Shown: piece after piece, positions 7,719 through 14,993 of the stretch | How the letters are laid out: every line of letters begins with the position of its first letter | How positions within the stretch are numbered: position 1 is the first letter of the stretch | DNA from: an uncultured Agathobacter sp. | GTDB lineage: Bacteria > Bacillota > Clostridia > Lachnospirales > Lachnospiraceae | DNA: 25,855 nucleotides | NCBI GenBank assembly: GCA_934359755.1 | Contig: CAKRLV010000032.1 | Span: 1 to 25,855 of the forward strand | Direction: 5' to 3' | Translations under genes and position numbers: made by a program | Notes under the pieces: generated by a model | Told to the model about the DNA's origin: nothing | What the model saw: the letters and a program-made list of their open reading frames with translations, nothing else | Database searches by the model: none

Positions 7719-8828
7719 ATGAGCAGATTTATTAAAGGAATGGATCTATCCACTTTACTTGAATTAGAAAGATGTGGTGCCAAATATTATGACCACGGAC
7801 AGGAGAAAGATATCCTTGATATCATGAGGGAGTATGATGTCGATACAATTAGACTTCGGTTGTGGAATGATCCAAAGTCTGAAGATGGAGAACCATATGG
7901 AGCTGGAAACAATGACCTTGATGAGACAATTGCTATAGGTAAAAAAGTTACAGATGCTGGATTTGGAGTGCTTCTTAATTTCCATTACAGTGATTTCTGG
8001 GCAGACCCGGGTAAACAGATCAAGCCAAAGGCATGGGCTTCATATGGAGTCGATGAACTTGAAAAAGCAGTATATGATTTTACACTAGAGTCTCTCACAA
8101 AGATAATTGGGGCTGGTGTGAATGTTACTATGATTCAGGTTGGAAACGAGCTCTCCAATGGTCTGCTTTGGCCAGAAGGACAGGTGCCAAATTATGACAA
8201 CATTGCCAGGTTTGTAAGTGCTGGAATCCGTGCATGCCGTAAGGTAAATGCAGATATTCCGATTATGATTCACCTTGACAATGGCGGAAATAATGAACTT
8301 TACCGCAGATGGTTTGACAATTACACAGCAAGAGGTGAGGACTTTGACTATATTGGTCTGTCTTACTATCCGTTCTGGCATGGATCTCTCGACCAGCTGG
8401 AATACAATATGAATGACATTGCTAAAAGATATGGCAAGGATCTTATAATAGCTGAAGTATCCATGGGATATACGATGGAGGACTACAAAGATTATGAGAA
8501 GCTTTCTGACAGTGAGAGAAAGGGTTATGCTACAAAGCCTGAGCTTGTTGCGAAGATTGAGTATCCAATGACTATAGAAGGACAAAAGGATTTTACAGCA
8601 GATTTCTTAAACAGAGTAGTAAATGTGGCTGATAATCATGGCGCAGGTTTCTTCTGGTGGGAGCCAGCATGGATACCGGTTCCAGGTTCAGGATGGGCTA
8701 CACCTGCATCGCTTAAATATATGAACGATCCAGGTCCTTGTGGAAATGAATGGGCAAATCAGGCGCTTTTTGATTATGACGGTAATGTATTGCCAGCACT
8801 TGAACTTATTCGTGATTTTAAGAAATAA
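7719..8828 (+). CDS. Endo-beta-1,4-galactanase (GH53), predicted cytoplasmic
   Basis: A 369-aa GH53 enzyme that cuts internal beta-1,4 bonds in galactan (arabinogalactan I side chains of pectin). Family hallmarks are clear: TIRLRLWNDP, LLNFHYSDFWADPGKQIKPKAW, VGNELSNGLLWPEG with acid/base Glu144, IIAEVSMGYT with nucleophile Glu246, and WWEPAWIPVPG near the end. The catalytic domain begins at residue 5, with no signal peptide or lipobox, unlike the secreted GanB of B. subtilis. AAGGAGAG lies before the ATG. It sits 24 nt after the beta-galactosidase, so both are probably co-transcribed and act in sequence on imported oligosaccharides. Family is certain; cytoplasmic location is inferred from the missing export signal. 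Confidence 0.93.
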   Translation: MSRFIKGMDLSTLLELERCGAKYYDHGQEKDILDIMREYDVDTIRLRLWNDPKSEDGEPYGAGNNDLDETIAIGKKVTDAGFGVLLNFHYSDFWADPGKQIKPKAWASYGVDELEKAVYDFTLESLTKIIGAGVNVTMIQVGNELSNGLLWPEGQVPNYDNIARFVSAGIRACRKVNADIPIMIHLDNGGNNELYRRWFDNYTARGEDFDYIGLSYYPFWHGSLDQLEYNMNDIAKRYGKDLIIAEVSMGYTMEDYKDYEKLSDSERKGYATKPELVAKIEYPMTIEGQKDFTADFLNRVVNVADNHGAGFFWWEPAWIPVPGSGWATPASLKYMNDPGPCGNEWANQALFDYDGNVLPALELIRDFKK

Positions 8829-8841
8829 ATATGTAATTTTG

Positions 8842-8911
8842 TTGCATCCTTTTTCTGTTATGTTGCAAATACGGTTCAGTGTATTGCAAACGAAAAAGTA
8901 ACGGTTATAAT
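8842..8911 (+). promoter_or_regulatory. galK promoter with three 21-bp-phased TTGCA boxes and a cre-like site
   Basis: The promoter has -35 TTGCAA (8884-8889), a 16-nt spacer and -10 TATAAT (8906-8911). TTGCA occurs at 8842, 8863 and 8884, exactly 21 bp apart (two helical turns); the third copy is the -35 box. TTGCAAACGAAAAAG (8884-8898) matches 13 of 15 positions of the cre consensus, all mismatches being at its 3' end. This implies that galK-galT has its own regulated promoter besides any read-through from the galactanase. No terminator hairpin was seen between the galactanase stop and this promoter. Confidence 0.65.
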
Positions 8912-8974
8912 AGAATTATCAAGAAGTTACAGAGATACTAATGAACACAGATTAATATAGAAAAGGAGAGAAAA

Positions 8975-10144
8975 ATGATTCAGCAGGATGTATTAGAAAT
9001 GTTTCAGAAATTGTATGGAGCAGACGGGGATATCAGAGTATATTTTGCTCCGGGGCGTGTAAATTTAATAGGTGAGCATACAGATTATAATGGCGGTCAT
9101 GTTTTTCCATGTGCCCTTACAATCGGTACATACATGGCAGTAAGAAAGAGAGAAGACCGAAAGCTTAGATTCTACTCTATGAACTTCGAGAAGCTTGGAG
9201 TAATCGAAGATTCACTCGACAACTTAGTTGCAAAAGAAGATGGCGAGTGGACTAATTATCCAAAGGGAGTTATCTGGGCATTTGAAGGAAGAGGAATGAA
9301 GCTTGACTGTGGTCTTGATATTGCTTTATTTGGAAATATTCCAAATGGTTCAGGACTTTCATCATCAGCATCGCTTGAGGTAGTAACAGGATACATGCTC
9401 AAGGATATGTATGGATTTGATGTATCAAATCAGGATATTGCTTTGATTGGACAGTATTCAGAGAATAATTTCAACGGATGCAACTGTGGAATCATGGATC
9501 AGTTCGCATCTGCAATGGGAAAAGCAGACAATGCTATTTTCCTTGATACAGCAGACCTCTCTTATGAGTATGCACCAGTTAAATTAGATGGCGCAAAGAT
9601 TGTTGTTACAAACTCTATGGTTAAGCATAGCCTTGTTACATCTGCCTACAATGATAGAAGAAATGAGAGCGCACAGGCACTTAAGGATTTACAGACTGTA
9701 TGCGGAATAAACTCACTTGGCGAACTCACAGAAGAAGAGTTTGAGAAGTACAAGAGTGCTATCAAGGACGAGGTTAACCGTGCAAGAGCTAAGCATGCTG
9801 TATATGAGAACCAGCGTACAATTAAGGCTGTTGCTGCTCTTAAGAATAATGATATTGAGTCTTTTGGAAAGCTTATGAATGCATCTCATGTTTCACTTAG
9901 AGATGACTATGAGACATCTTGTGAAGAGGTAGACGTACTTGTAGAAGAAGCATGGAAGATTGATGGCGTCATCGGTTCACGAATCACAGGTGGTGGATTC
10001 GGAGGATGTACAGTCAGCCTTGTAAAGGATGAGGCTATCGATACATTCAAGGATCACCTTACAAAAGCATATCAGGAGAAAGTTGGAAAGACTCCTGAAT
10101 TCTATGTAGTATCTATAGGTGATGGACCAAGCAGATTAATTTAA
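8975..10144 (+). CDS. galK: Galactokinase
   Basis: A 389-aa GHMP-family kinase that phosphorylates alpha-D-galactose at C1 with ATP, the first committed Leloir step. The galactokinase signature GRVNLIGEHTDYNGG is at residues 27-41, the ATP-binding motif PNGSGLSSSAS at about 123-133, the catalytic Asp175 in GIMDQFASAMGK, and the third GHMP motif GGGFGG at about 339-344. Length matches bacterial GalK (380-390 aa). AAAGGAGAG (8962-8970) sets the start. galT follows after 15 nt. It receives the galactose released by the cytoplasmic GH53 and GH2 enzymes encoded upstream. GalM, galE and pgm homologues are not in this window. Confidence 0.97.
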   Translation: MIQQDVLEMFQKLYGADGDIRVYFAPGRVNLIGEHTDYNGGHVFPCALTIGTYMAVRKREDRKLRFYSMNFEKLGVIEDSLDNLVAKEDGEWTNYPKGVIWAFEGRGMKLDCGLDIALFGNIPNGSGLSSSASLEVVTGYMLKDMYGFDVSNQDIALIGQYSENNFNGCNCGIMDQFASAMGKADNAIFLDTADLSYEYAPVKLDGAKIVVTNSMVKHSLVTSAYNDRRNESAQALKDLQTVCGINSLGELTEEEFEKYKSAIKDEVNRARAKHAVYENQRTIKAVAALKNNDIESFGKLMNASHVSLRDDYETSCEEVDVLVEEAWKIDGVIGSRITGGGFGGCTVSLVKDEAIDTFKDHLTKAYQEKVGKTPEFYVVSIGDGPSRLI

Positions 10145-10159
10145 GAGGTGGCGGAGTAT

Positions 10160-11695
10160 ATGATTACGGAGAGAATATTAGAATTAGTAAAATATGGTAT
10201 AACAACGGGCCTTATAACTAAGGATGATGAGGTATATACAGTAAACAGATTGCTTGAACTTTTTGAGGTAGATGATATAGAGGACAGCGTATTTGAAGCT
10301 GTATCAAAGGAGTCAGCATGGACGCAGGAAGAGGCAGAGCAGAAGCTTGAGCCAATCCTGGAAGATATGATGGCATATGCATATGAGAAAGGTATCATGA
10401 AAGAGAACAGTATCGTATATAAAGATCTGTTCGATACAAAAATCATGGGATGTCTTGTTGCAAGACCAAGTGAGATTCGTGCAAAGTTCAAAGATTTGTA
10501 TGAGAATGAATCTGCGCTTGCAGCTACAGATTATTTCTATAAATTAAGCTGTGATAGTAATTATATCCGCAGACAGAGAATTAAGAAGGATCAAAAATGG
10601 ACAACAGATACTGAGTTTGGAACTCTTGATATCACTATCAATCTTTCAAAGCCAGAGAAGGATCCAAAGGCAATTGCAGCAGCTAAGAATGCTAAGCAGA
10701 GTGCTTATCCAAAATGCCAGCTTTGCAAAGAGAATGAGGGTTATGCAGGAAGAGTAAATCATCCAGCGCGAGAGAACCACAGAATTATTCCTGTTACAAT
10801 TAACAACAGCGACTGGTTCTTCCAGTATTCTCCATATGTATACTACAACGAGCACTGTATCGTTTTTAATTCTAAGCATACACCTATGAAGATAGAACGT
10901 GCTACATTTGGAAAGCTTCTTGACTTTGTGACACAGTTCCCACATTACTTCGTAGGTTCGAATGCGGACCTTCCTATAGTTGGTGGTTCTATTCTCACAC
11001 ATGACCACTTCCAGGGCGGACATTATACATTTGCCATGGCAAAAGCACCTATTGAAAGAGAACTTACTTTCAAGGGCTTTGAAGATGTCAAGGCTGGTAT
11101 TGTTAAGTGGCCTATGTCAGTTATAAGAATAAGTTCCGCCGATAAAGAAAAGCTTATTGAGCTTGCGGATAAGATTCTTGTTGCATGGAGAGGATACACA
11201 GACGAAGATGCATTTATTTTCGCAGAGACAGATGGCGAGCCTCATAATACAATAACACCTATCGCAAGAAGACGTGGTGATGATTACGAGCTTGACCTTG
11301 TTCTTAGAAACAATATAACAACAGAGGAGCATCCACTTGGTGTGTACCATCCGCATGCACATTTACATCATATTAAGAAAGAGAATATCGGTCTTATTGA
11401 GGTAATGGGTCTTGCAGTTCTTCCAGCAAGATTAAAGGATGAGATGGCTGAACTTAGTGATGCTATTCTTACAGGCAAGGATTTGCGCTCGACAGAGACA
11501 CTTGCTTCACATGCTGATTGGGTAGAAGGATTCCTTCCAAAATATGATGCTATTACATCAGATAATGTAATGGATATCATTCATGAAGAAATCGGTCATG
11601 TATTCAATGAAGTACTTAAATGTGCTGGTGTGTACAAGTGTGATGAAGAAGGCAGAAAAGCTTTTGCAAGATTTGTTGACTATGTGAATGCATAG
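10160..11695 (+). CDS. galT: UDP-glucose--hexose-1-phosphate uridylyltransferase, Firmicutes class
   Basis: A 511-aa GalT of the longer Firmicutes class (about 500 aa, against about 350 for E. coli GalT). It exchanges galactose 1-phosphate with UDP-glucose to give UDP-galactose and glucose 1-phosphate. Diagnostic stretches include QKWTTDTEFGTLDITINLSKPEKDP, the NHPARENHRIIP segment, GGSILTHDHFQGGHYTFAMAKAP, and HPHAHLHHIKKENIGLIEVMGLAVLPARL from residue 397. The ATG at 10160 is preferred over the GTG at 10148: GAGGTGG (10145-10151) is a well-placed ribosome-binding site for the ATG, and MITERILELVKYGI is the normal beginning of this class. It is coupled closely to galK. Confidence 0.95.
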   Translation: MITERILELVKYGITTGLITKDDEVYTVNRLLELFEVDDIEDSVFEAVSKESAWTQEEAEQKLEPILEDMMAYAYEKGIMKENSIVYKDLFDTKIMGCLVARPSEIRAKFKDLYENESALAATDYFYKLSCDSNYIRRQRIKKDQKWTTDTEFGTLDITINLSKPEKDPKAIAAAKNAKQSAYPKCQLCKENEGYAGRVNHPARENHRIIPVTINNSDWFFQYSPYVYYNEHCIVFNSKHTPMKIERATFGKLLDFVTQFPHYFVGSNADLPIVGGSILTHDHFQGGHYTFAMAKAPIERELTFKGFEDVKAGIVKWPMSVIRISSADKEKLIELADKILVAWRGYTDEDAFIFAETDGEPHNTITPIARRRGDDYELDLVLRNNITTEEHPLGVYHPHAHLHHIKKENIGLIEVMGLAVLPARLKDEMAELSDAILTGKDLRSTETLASHADWVEGFLPKYDAITSDNVMDIIHEEIGHVFNEVLKCAGVYKCDEEGRKAFARFVDYVNA

Positions 11696-11712
11696 GGGTT
11701 ATACTGTTTGCT

Positions 11713-11880
11713 ATGGATGATAATAGCGTAAAGTACAGACAACTATATTTTAACAATGACATGCAGATATATCAGGAAACTCAGGTTGCATCAAGAGAGA
11801 TGAACCAGCAGGAGATTGAGGAATACGAGAGTATCGTTGAGGACTCTGATCAGATGAGTATATTTGATTTTATGATGTGA
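11713..11880 (+). CDS. Small acidic protein with a possible beta-clamp-binding C-terminus
   Basis: A 55-aa open frame starting 17 nt after the galT stop (MDDNSVKYRQLYFN...), ending EDSDQMSIFDFMM. It is strongly acidic and rich in Gln/Glu, with no membrane segment or signal peptide; the middle is probably helical. The last residues contain QMSIF, which fits the loose bacterial sliding-clamp-binding pentapeptide pattern (QLxLF-like) seen at the termini of DNA polymerases and repair proteins. The only ribosome-binding candidate, TAGGGG, is about 13 nt from the ATG, so expression is uncertain. It probably shares the galK-galT transcript, followed by a strong terminator. No family recognised; coding status is inferred from clean framing and its position. 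Confidence 0.5.
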   Translation: MDDNSVKYRQLYFNNDMQIYQETQVASREMNQQEIEEYESIVEDSDQMSIFDFMM

Positions 11881-11955
11881 TTACAGTCCCTGTCTCGTAG
11901 AGGCATTTTAAATGGGCTGTAATCGTTGCTGGTCACACTGTTAGGTGTGAACAGT
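11879..11955 (+). other. Structured 3' region after the small ORF
   Basis: GATTACAG (11879-11886) pairs with CTGTAATC (11917-11924), extended by CCC/GGG (11888-11890/11914-11916) across a bulge. Next, TCACAC/GTGTGA (11933-11938/11945-11950) and ACTGTT/AACAGT (11937-11942/11950-11955) are mutually exclusive hairpins over the same bases. They lie just before the terminator. The region may be mRNA-stabilising or regulatory; no function is assigned. Confidence 0.35.
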
Positions 11956-11992
11956 AAAATGAGGGGAAAAGGTATTTTGCCCCTCATTTTTA
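11956..11992 (+). terminator. Rho-independent terminator of the gal genes
   Basis: AAAATGAGGGG (11956-11966) and CCCCTCATTTT (11980-11990) form a perfect 11-bp stem with a 13-nt loop, followed by T-rich sequence (TTTTTATTATTC). Confidence 0.88.
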
Positions 11993-11998
11993 TTATTC

Positions 11999-12027
11999 TT
12001 GCTTAAGCCGCTTTTATAGGCTATAAT
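11999..12027 (+). promoter_or_regulatory. Promoter of the DUF342/FapA gene
   Basis: TTGCTT (11999-12004), a 17-nt spacer and TATAAT (12022-12027) form a good housekeeping promoter. The 17-mer TTTTATAGGCTATAATT (12012-12028) overlaps the -10 box and contains the palindrome TTATAG-G-CTATAA. The identical 17-mer recurs at 14858-14874. Confidence 0.7.
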
Positions 12028-12065
12028 TTTATTAGGAAAAATTATAAGGATTGTTGGTGGGCTAT

Positions 12066-13445
12066 ATGAATGATGGCGGAATTAAAATAAATATATCGGC
12101 AGATCAGATGAAGGCCAGGATAGCACTTCTTAGACCGGAGGATGGTAAAGAGTATAGCTACAATGAAGTCGATAGTGCAATAAAATCAAAGCATATCACA
12201 TATGGAATCAATAGTGATATCATTAAGAAAATAATAGATGAGAAGCTATATAATGTAGAATATGAATTTGCAGCAGGAACAGAGAAAGTCGATGGAGTAG
12301 ACGGCTATTTCGAGTACAAATTCAATACAGAGTTTAATCAGAAGCCGGAATTGAATGATGATGGCAGTGTGAATTATAAGAAGCTGCACCTGATAGAGAC
12401 TGTTGAAGAGAATCAGGAGATAGTCGAGATTCATGAGCCGATAGAAGGAAAAAATGGAGTGACAGTCACTGGAAAACCGATACTTGCGAAGCCGGGAAGG
12501 GCAATGCCAGCATTGCAGGGAAGAGGATTTATATTAGCTCCAGATAAGCGTCACTATATTGCAGAGCGCCCTGGCAGGATAGAGAAGAAGAATGAGAAGG
12601 TATTTATCTCAGAAGTATATGAGATAAGTAATGATGTTGATATGAAGACAGGTAACATTGATTTTCGTGGAGATGTTATTATTCATGGCAATGTCAAATC
12701 AGGAATGACTATCAATGCTACAGGCACTATCACAATAGATGGAATAGTAGAGGCTGCGACTATTAAGGCAGGCAAAGACATAATCATAAGAGGTGGATTC
12801 ATAGGTGGCTATAAGGGCTGTATAGAGACGAAGATGAGTCTTCAGGTCAAATTCATGGAATACGGTACAGTCAGGGCAGATGGACTTATCAGAACAGATT
12901 CCATATTAAACTGTCATGTTACCTGTTATGACTATATCATTATGGAAGGCAAGCATGCCAATATCATCGGTGGATATGTATATGCTGCATGTGGAATAGA
13001 GGTATATACACTTGGAAGCGAGAAAGGAACTCAGACTAAGATAGTAGTAGGAATAGAGAAGATGCATCTCCAACAGATGATAATGCTTCGAGGCAGTATT
13101 GAGGAGAAGAAGAATCTTATCACTAAAGTAGATGTTACGTTAGAGCAGCTAGAGAAAATTGCAAAGATTAAGAACGAAGATTCCTCAAAGGATCCAAAGA
13201 GACTTGCACTTTTGAGGACTAAGATTAAGACACAGTCAGAGCTTAAAAAGTGTCAGCTGGATCTTGATAATCTTGAAAATCTGAAGCTACGTTCAAACAA
13301 CGCAACTGTCATGGTGGTGAGAAATGTATATCCTGGTGTTTCAGTTACCATAGGAACAGAGGTTGCCAATATCAAGGAACTTATAAGTACAGTACAGTTC
13401 AAAATACAGAACAAGAAAATTGTAATATATTCAATGAAAAGTTAA
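12066..13445 (+). CDS. FapA / DUF342 domain protein
   Basis: A 459-aa protein of the DUF342 (flagellar assembly protein A, FapA) family. Residues about 1-165 are the FapA N-terminal domain. Residues about 170-335 form the repetitive right-handed beta-helix, with short turns such as GNIDFRGDVIIHGNVKSGMTINATG and VEAATIKAGKDIIIRGG. A charged coiled coil follows (about 340-400, EEKKNLITKVDVTLEQLEKIAK), then a short C-terminal beta region. No flagellar gene is nearby, and the biochemical role of the family is poorly defined. The start is ambiguous: ATG 12066 has GGTGGG four bases upstream, while GTG 12057 or TTG 12051/12054 could use AAGGA (12046-12050). It is preceded by its own promoter and ends in a shared bidirectional terminator. 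Confidence 0.85.
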   Translation: MNDGGIKINISADQMKARIALLRPEDGKEYSYNEVDSAIKSKHITYGINSDIIKKIIDEKLYNVEYEFAAGTEKVDGVDGYFEYKFNTEFNQKPELNDDGSVNYKKLHLIETVEENQEIVEIHEPIEGKNGVTVTGKPILAKPGRAMPALQGRGFILAPDKRHYIAERPGRIEKKNEKVFISEVYEISNDVDMKTGNIDFRGDVIIHGNVKSGMTINATGTITIDGIVEAATIKAGKDIIIRGGFIGGYKGCIETKMSLQVKFMEYGTVRADGLIRTDSILNCHVTCYDYIIMEGKHANIIGGYVYAACGIEVYTLGSEKGTQTKIVVGIEKMHLQQMIMLRGSIEEKKNLITKVDVTLEQLEKIAKIKNEDSSKDPKRLALLRTKIKTQSELKKCQLDLDNLENLKLRSNNATVMVVRNVYPGVSVTIGTEVANIKELISTVQFKIQNKKIVIYSMKS

Positions 13446-13476
13446 GCGTCAGCTTTTTTGCTGACGCTCTAATTTT
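13445..13476. terminator. Terminator between the convergent FapA and MATE genes
   Basis: AGCGTCAGC (13445-13453) and GCTGACGCT (13460-13468) form a perfect 9-bp stem with a six-T loop. TCTAATTTTTT follows for the + strand. The hairpin begins at the last base of the FapA stop codon and covers the final codons of the MATE gene. The opposite side has only a weak T-rich tail, so it is best for the + strand. Confidence 0.75.
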
Positions 13477-14801
13477 TTGACCATTGCAAAGAATGCAGGA
13501 AATAGAAATGCATCTGCAAACAGCCAGGCAAGGGGGCTTGCAAAGCAGGCAGCTCTAAATCCGAATATCGGAACAAATACAAGTGCGATAAGTCCTCGGC
13601 CTATCATTTCGGCGATACCAGCAAACATTGCAAATCCAGAAAAGCCCATTCCCTGAATCATGAATCGGACTACATTTACATAAAGAAGAAGCAGATAAAA
13701 AGCTGCGTTGATAACAAGAAATTCATAAGCCTGATCTATTACGACCACTTCCCTGGCATCCACGAAAAGGCCAACCATATTTTTCCCAAAGAAGTAGATA
13801 GTTATAAGAGCAAGGGCTGAATAAATAGTTCCTATTATTCCTGATGAAGAGATTCCTTTTTTTAGTCTGTCAAGAGTGCCGGCACCGACATTCTGTCCAC
13901 CATATGTAGCCATGGTAGAACCAAGGGCATCGTAAGGGCAGGAGGCAAACATAGTAATTCTTGATGCGGCTGTCATAGATGCCACAGCGGTAGAACCAAG
14001 GGTATTTACAGCGGTCTGGAGAACTACACTTCCGATTGCTGTGATAGAGTATTGGAATCCCATCGGAAATCCCATGTACAACAGGTTTTTCACATGCGTG
14101 CTGCTAAGCGTCCAGTCATTGCGGCATGGGTGAAGCAGTTCGACTTTTAATGCGATGTATAAAAGGCTTAGAAGCCCTGAAATTAGCTGCGAAATAACGG
14201 TAGCAAGTGCGGCTCCGAATACTCCCATATTAAATGTGGTAATAAATAATATATCAAGAAAAATATTCAAAAACGCTGATATTACTAAAAATACCAATGG
14301 TGCTGTAGAATTACCGAGCGAGCGCAGATAACCTGATAGAAGGTTATAAAGCATAGTTGCAGGAATTCCGATAAAAATAACTACGATATAGTTGTAAGCC
14401 TGGTCAATAATATCATCAGGAGTCTGCATCCAGATTAAGATATTTCTGCAAAGGATTACAGTTACCACAGACATCAAGATTGCTATAATAACAGAAAGTA
14501 TTGCTGAATTGCCTACATACTTTTTGAGATTATCGTATTGTTTTGCACCGAATTGCTGGGCAATAGGCAACGCAAACCCATTGCATACTCCAAGACAGAA
14601 GCCAACTATGAAGAAGTTGATACTTCCAGTTGAACCAACGGCAGCAAGGGCTGATACACCTAGAAAACGGCCAACGATTACAGTATCCATAAGACCATAA
14701 ATCTGCTGGAAAAGCATTCCAAGTAAAAGTGGAAAAGCAAAGCCGATAATAAGCTTTGTAGGAGAGCCGACGCTCATATCTTTTGTGTTTGATTTTGCCA
14801 T
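13449..14801 (-). CDS. MATE family efflux transporter
   Basis: A 450-aa integral membrane protein with about 12 predicted helices in two MatE repeats. The first repeat starts PTKLIIGFAFPLLLGMLFQQIYGLMDTVIVGRFLGVSALAAVG, the classic MATE N-terminus with the DTVIVGRFLG loop; the second starts near GFPMGFQYSITAIGSVVLQTAVNTLG. Such proteins export cationic drugs or metabolites using Na+ or H+ gradients; the substrate cannot be told from sequence. The start is supported by a GGGGGT ribosome-binding site 7 nt upstream on the minus strand. It is a single gene, divergent from the aminotransferase gene and convergent with FapA; its last codons lie in the shared terminator stem. Confidence 0.92.
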   Translation of the reverse strand: MAKSNTKDMSVGSPTKLIIGFAFPLLLGMLFQQIYGLMDTVIVGRFLGVSALAAVGSTGSINFFIVGFCLGVCNGFALPIAQQFGAKQYDNLKKYVGNSAILSVIIAILMSVVTVILCRNILIWMQTPDDIIDQAYNYIVVIFIGIPATMLYNLLSGYLRSLGNSTAPLVFLVISAFLNIFLDILFITTFNMGVFGAALATVISQLISGLLSLLYIALKVELLHPCRNDWTLSSTHVKNLLYMGFPMGFQYSITAIGSVVLQTAVNTLGSTAVASMTAASRITMFASCPYDALGSTMATYGGQNVGAGTLDRLKKGISSSGIIGTIYSALALITIYFFGKNMVGLFVDAREVVVIDQAYEFLVINAAFYLLLLYVNVVRFMIQGMGFSGFAMFAGIAEMIGRGLIALVFVPIFGFRAACFASPLAWLFADAFLFPAFFAMVKKLERQQKS

Positions 14802-14857
14802 ATTATTACCCCCAAAAAAATTAAAGATAAAGAAAGCTTTATACAGTTATTATGCTT

Positions 14858-14874
14858 TTTTATAGGCTATAATT
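14858..14874 (+). promoter_or_regulatory. Second copy of the 17-bp promoter-like element
   Basis: TTTTATAGGCTATAATT is identical to 12012-12028, including the TTATAG-G-CTATAA palindrome and the TATAAT hexamer (14868-14873). Here no recognisable -35 box stands 17 nt upstream. It lies in the divergent MATE/aminotransferase gap (14802-14993). Confidence 0.4.
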
Positions 14875-14913
14875 ACTAGATTTAGCTCACTATATAATAA
14901 CAAATTTTTTGTG

Positions 14914-14944
14914 ACTTTACAAACAAAAAGATATGTTGTAAAGT
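14914..14944 (+). promoter_or_regulatory. Palindromic operator candidate over the hisC-like gene promoter
   Basis: ACTTTACAA (14914-14922) and TTGTAAAGT (14936-14944) are perfect reverse complements separated by 13 bp. The arms contain a possible promoter: TTTACA (14916-14921), a 17-bp spacer and TAAAGT (14939-14944), about 50 nt before the aminotransferase ATG. A repressor bound here would cover both promoter elements. The same sequence could instead fold as a 9-bp leader hairpin. The regulator is unknown. Confidence 0.45.
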
Positions 14945-14993
14945 TAAAATGCTAACGCATTATTGTGCAAAATTTTTTATTGGAGAAACGAAT

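Noticed and set aside
12066..13445. FapA protein as part of a flagellar gene cluster
   Set aside because: No other flagellar gene is present in the window; only the family name suggests motility.
14949..14993. Upstream ATG for the HisC-type aminotransferase
   Set aside because: It lies next to the predicted -10 region, has no ribosome-binding site, and adds 15 residues not expected in the family.
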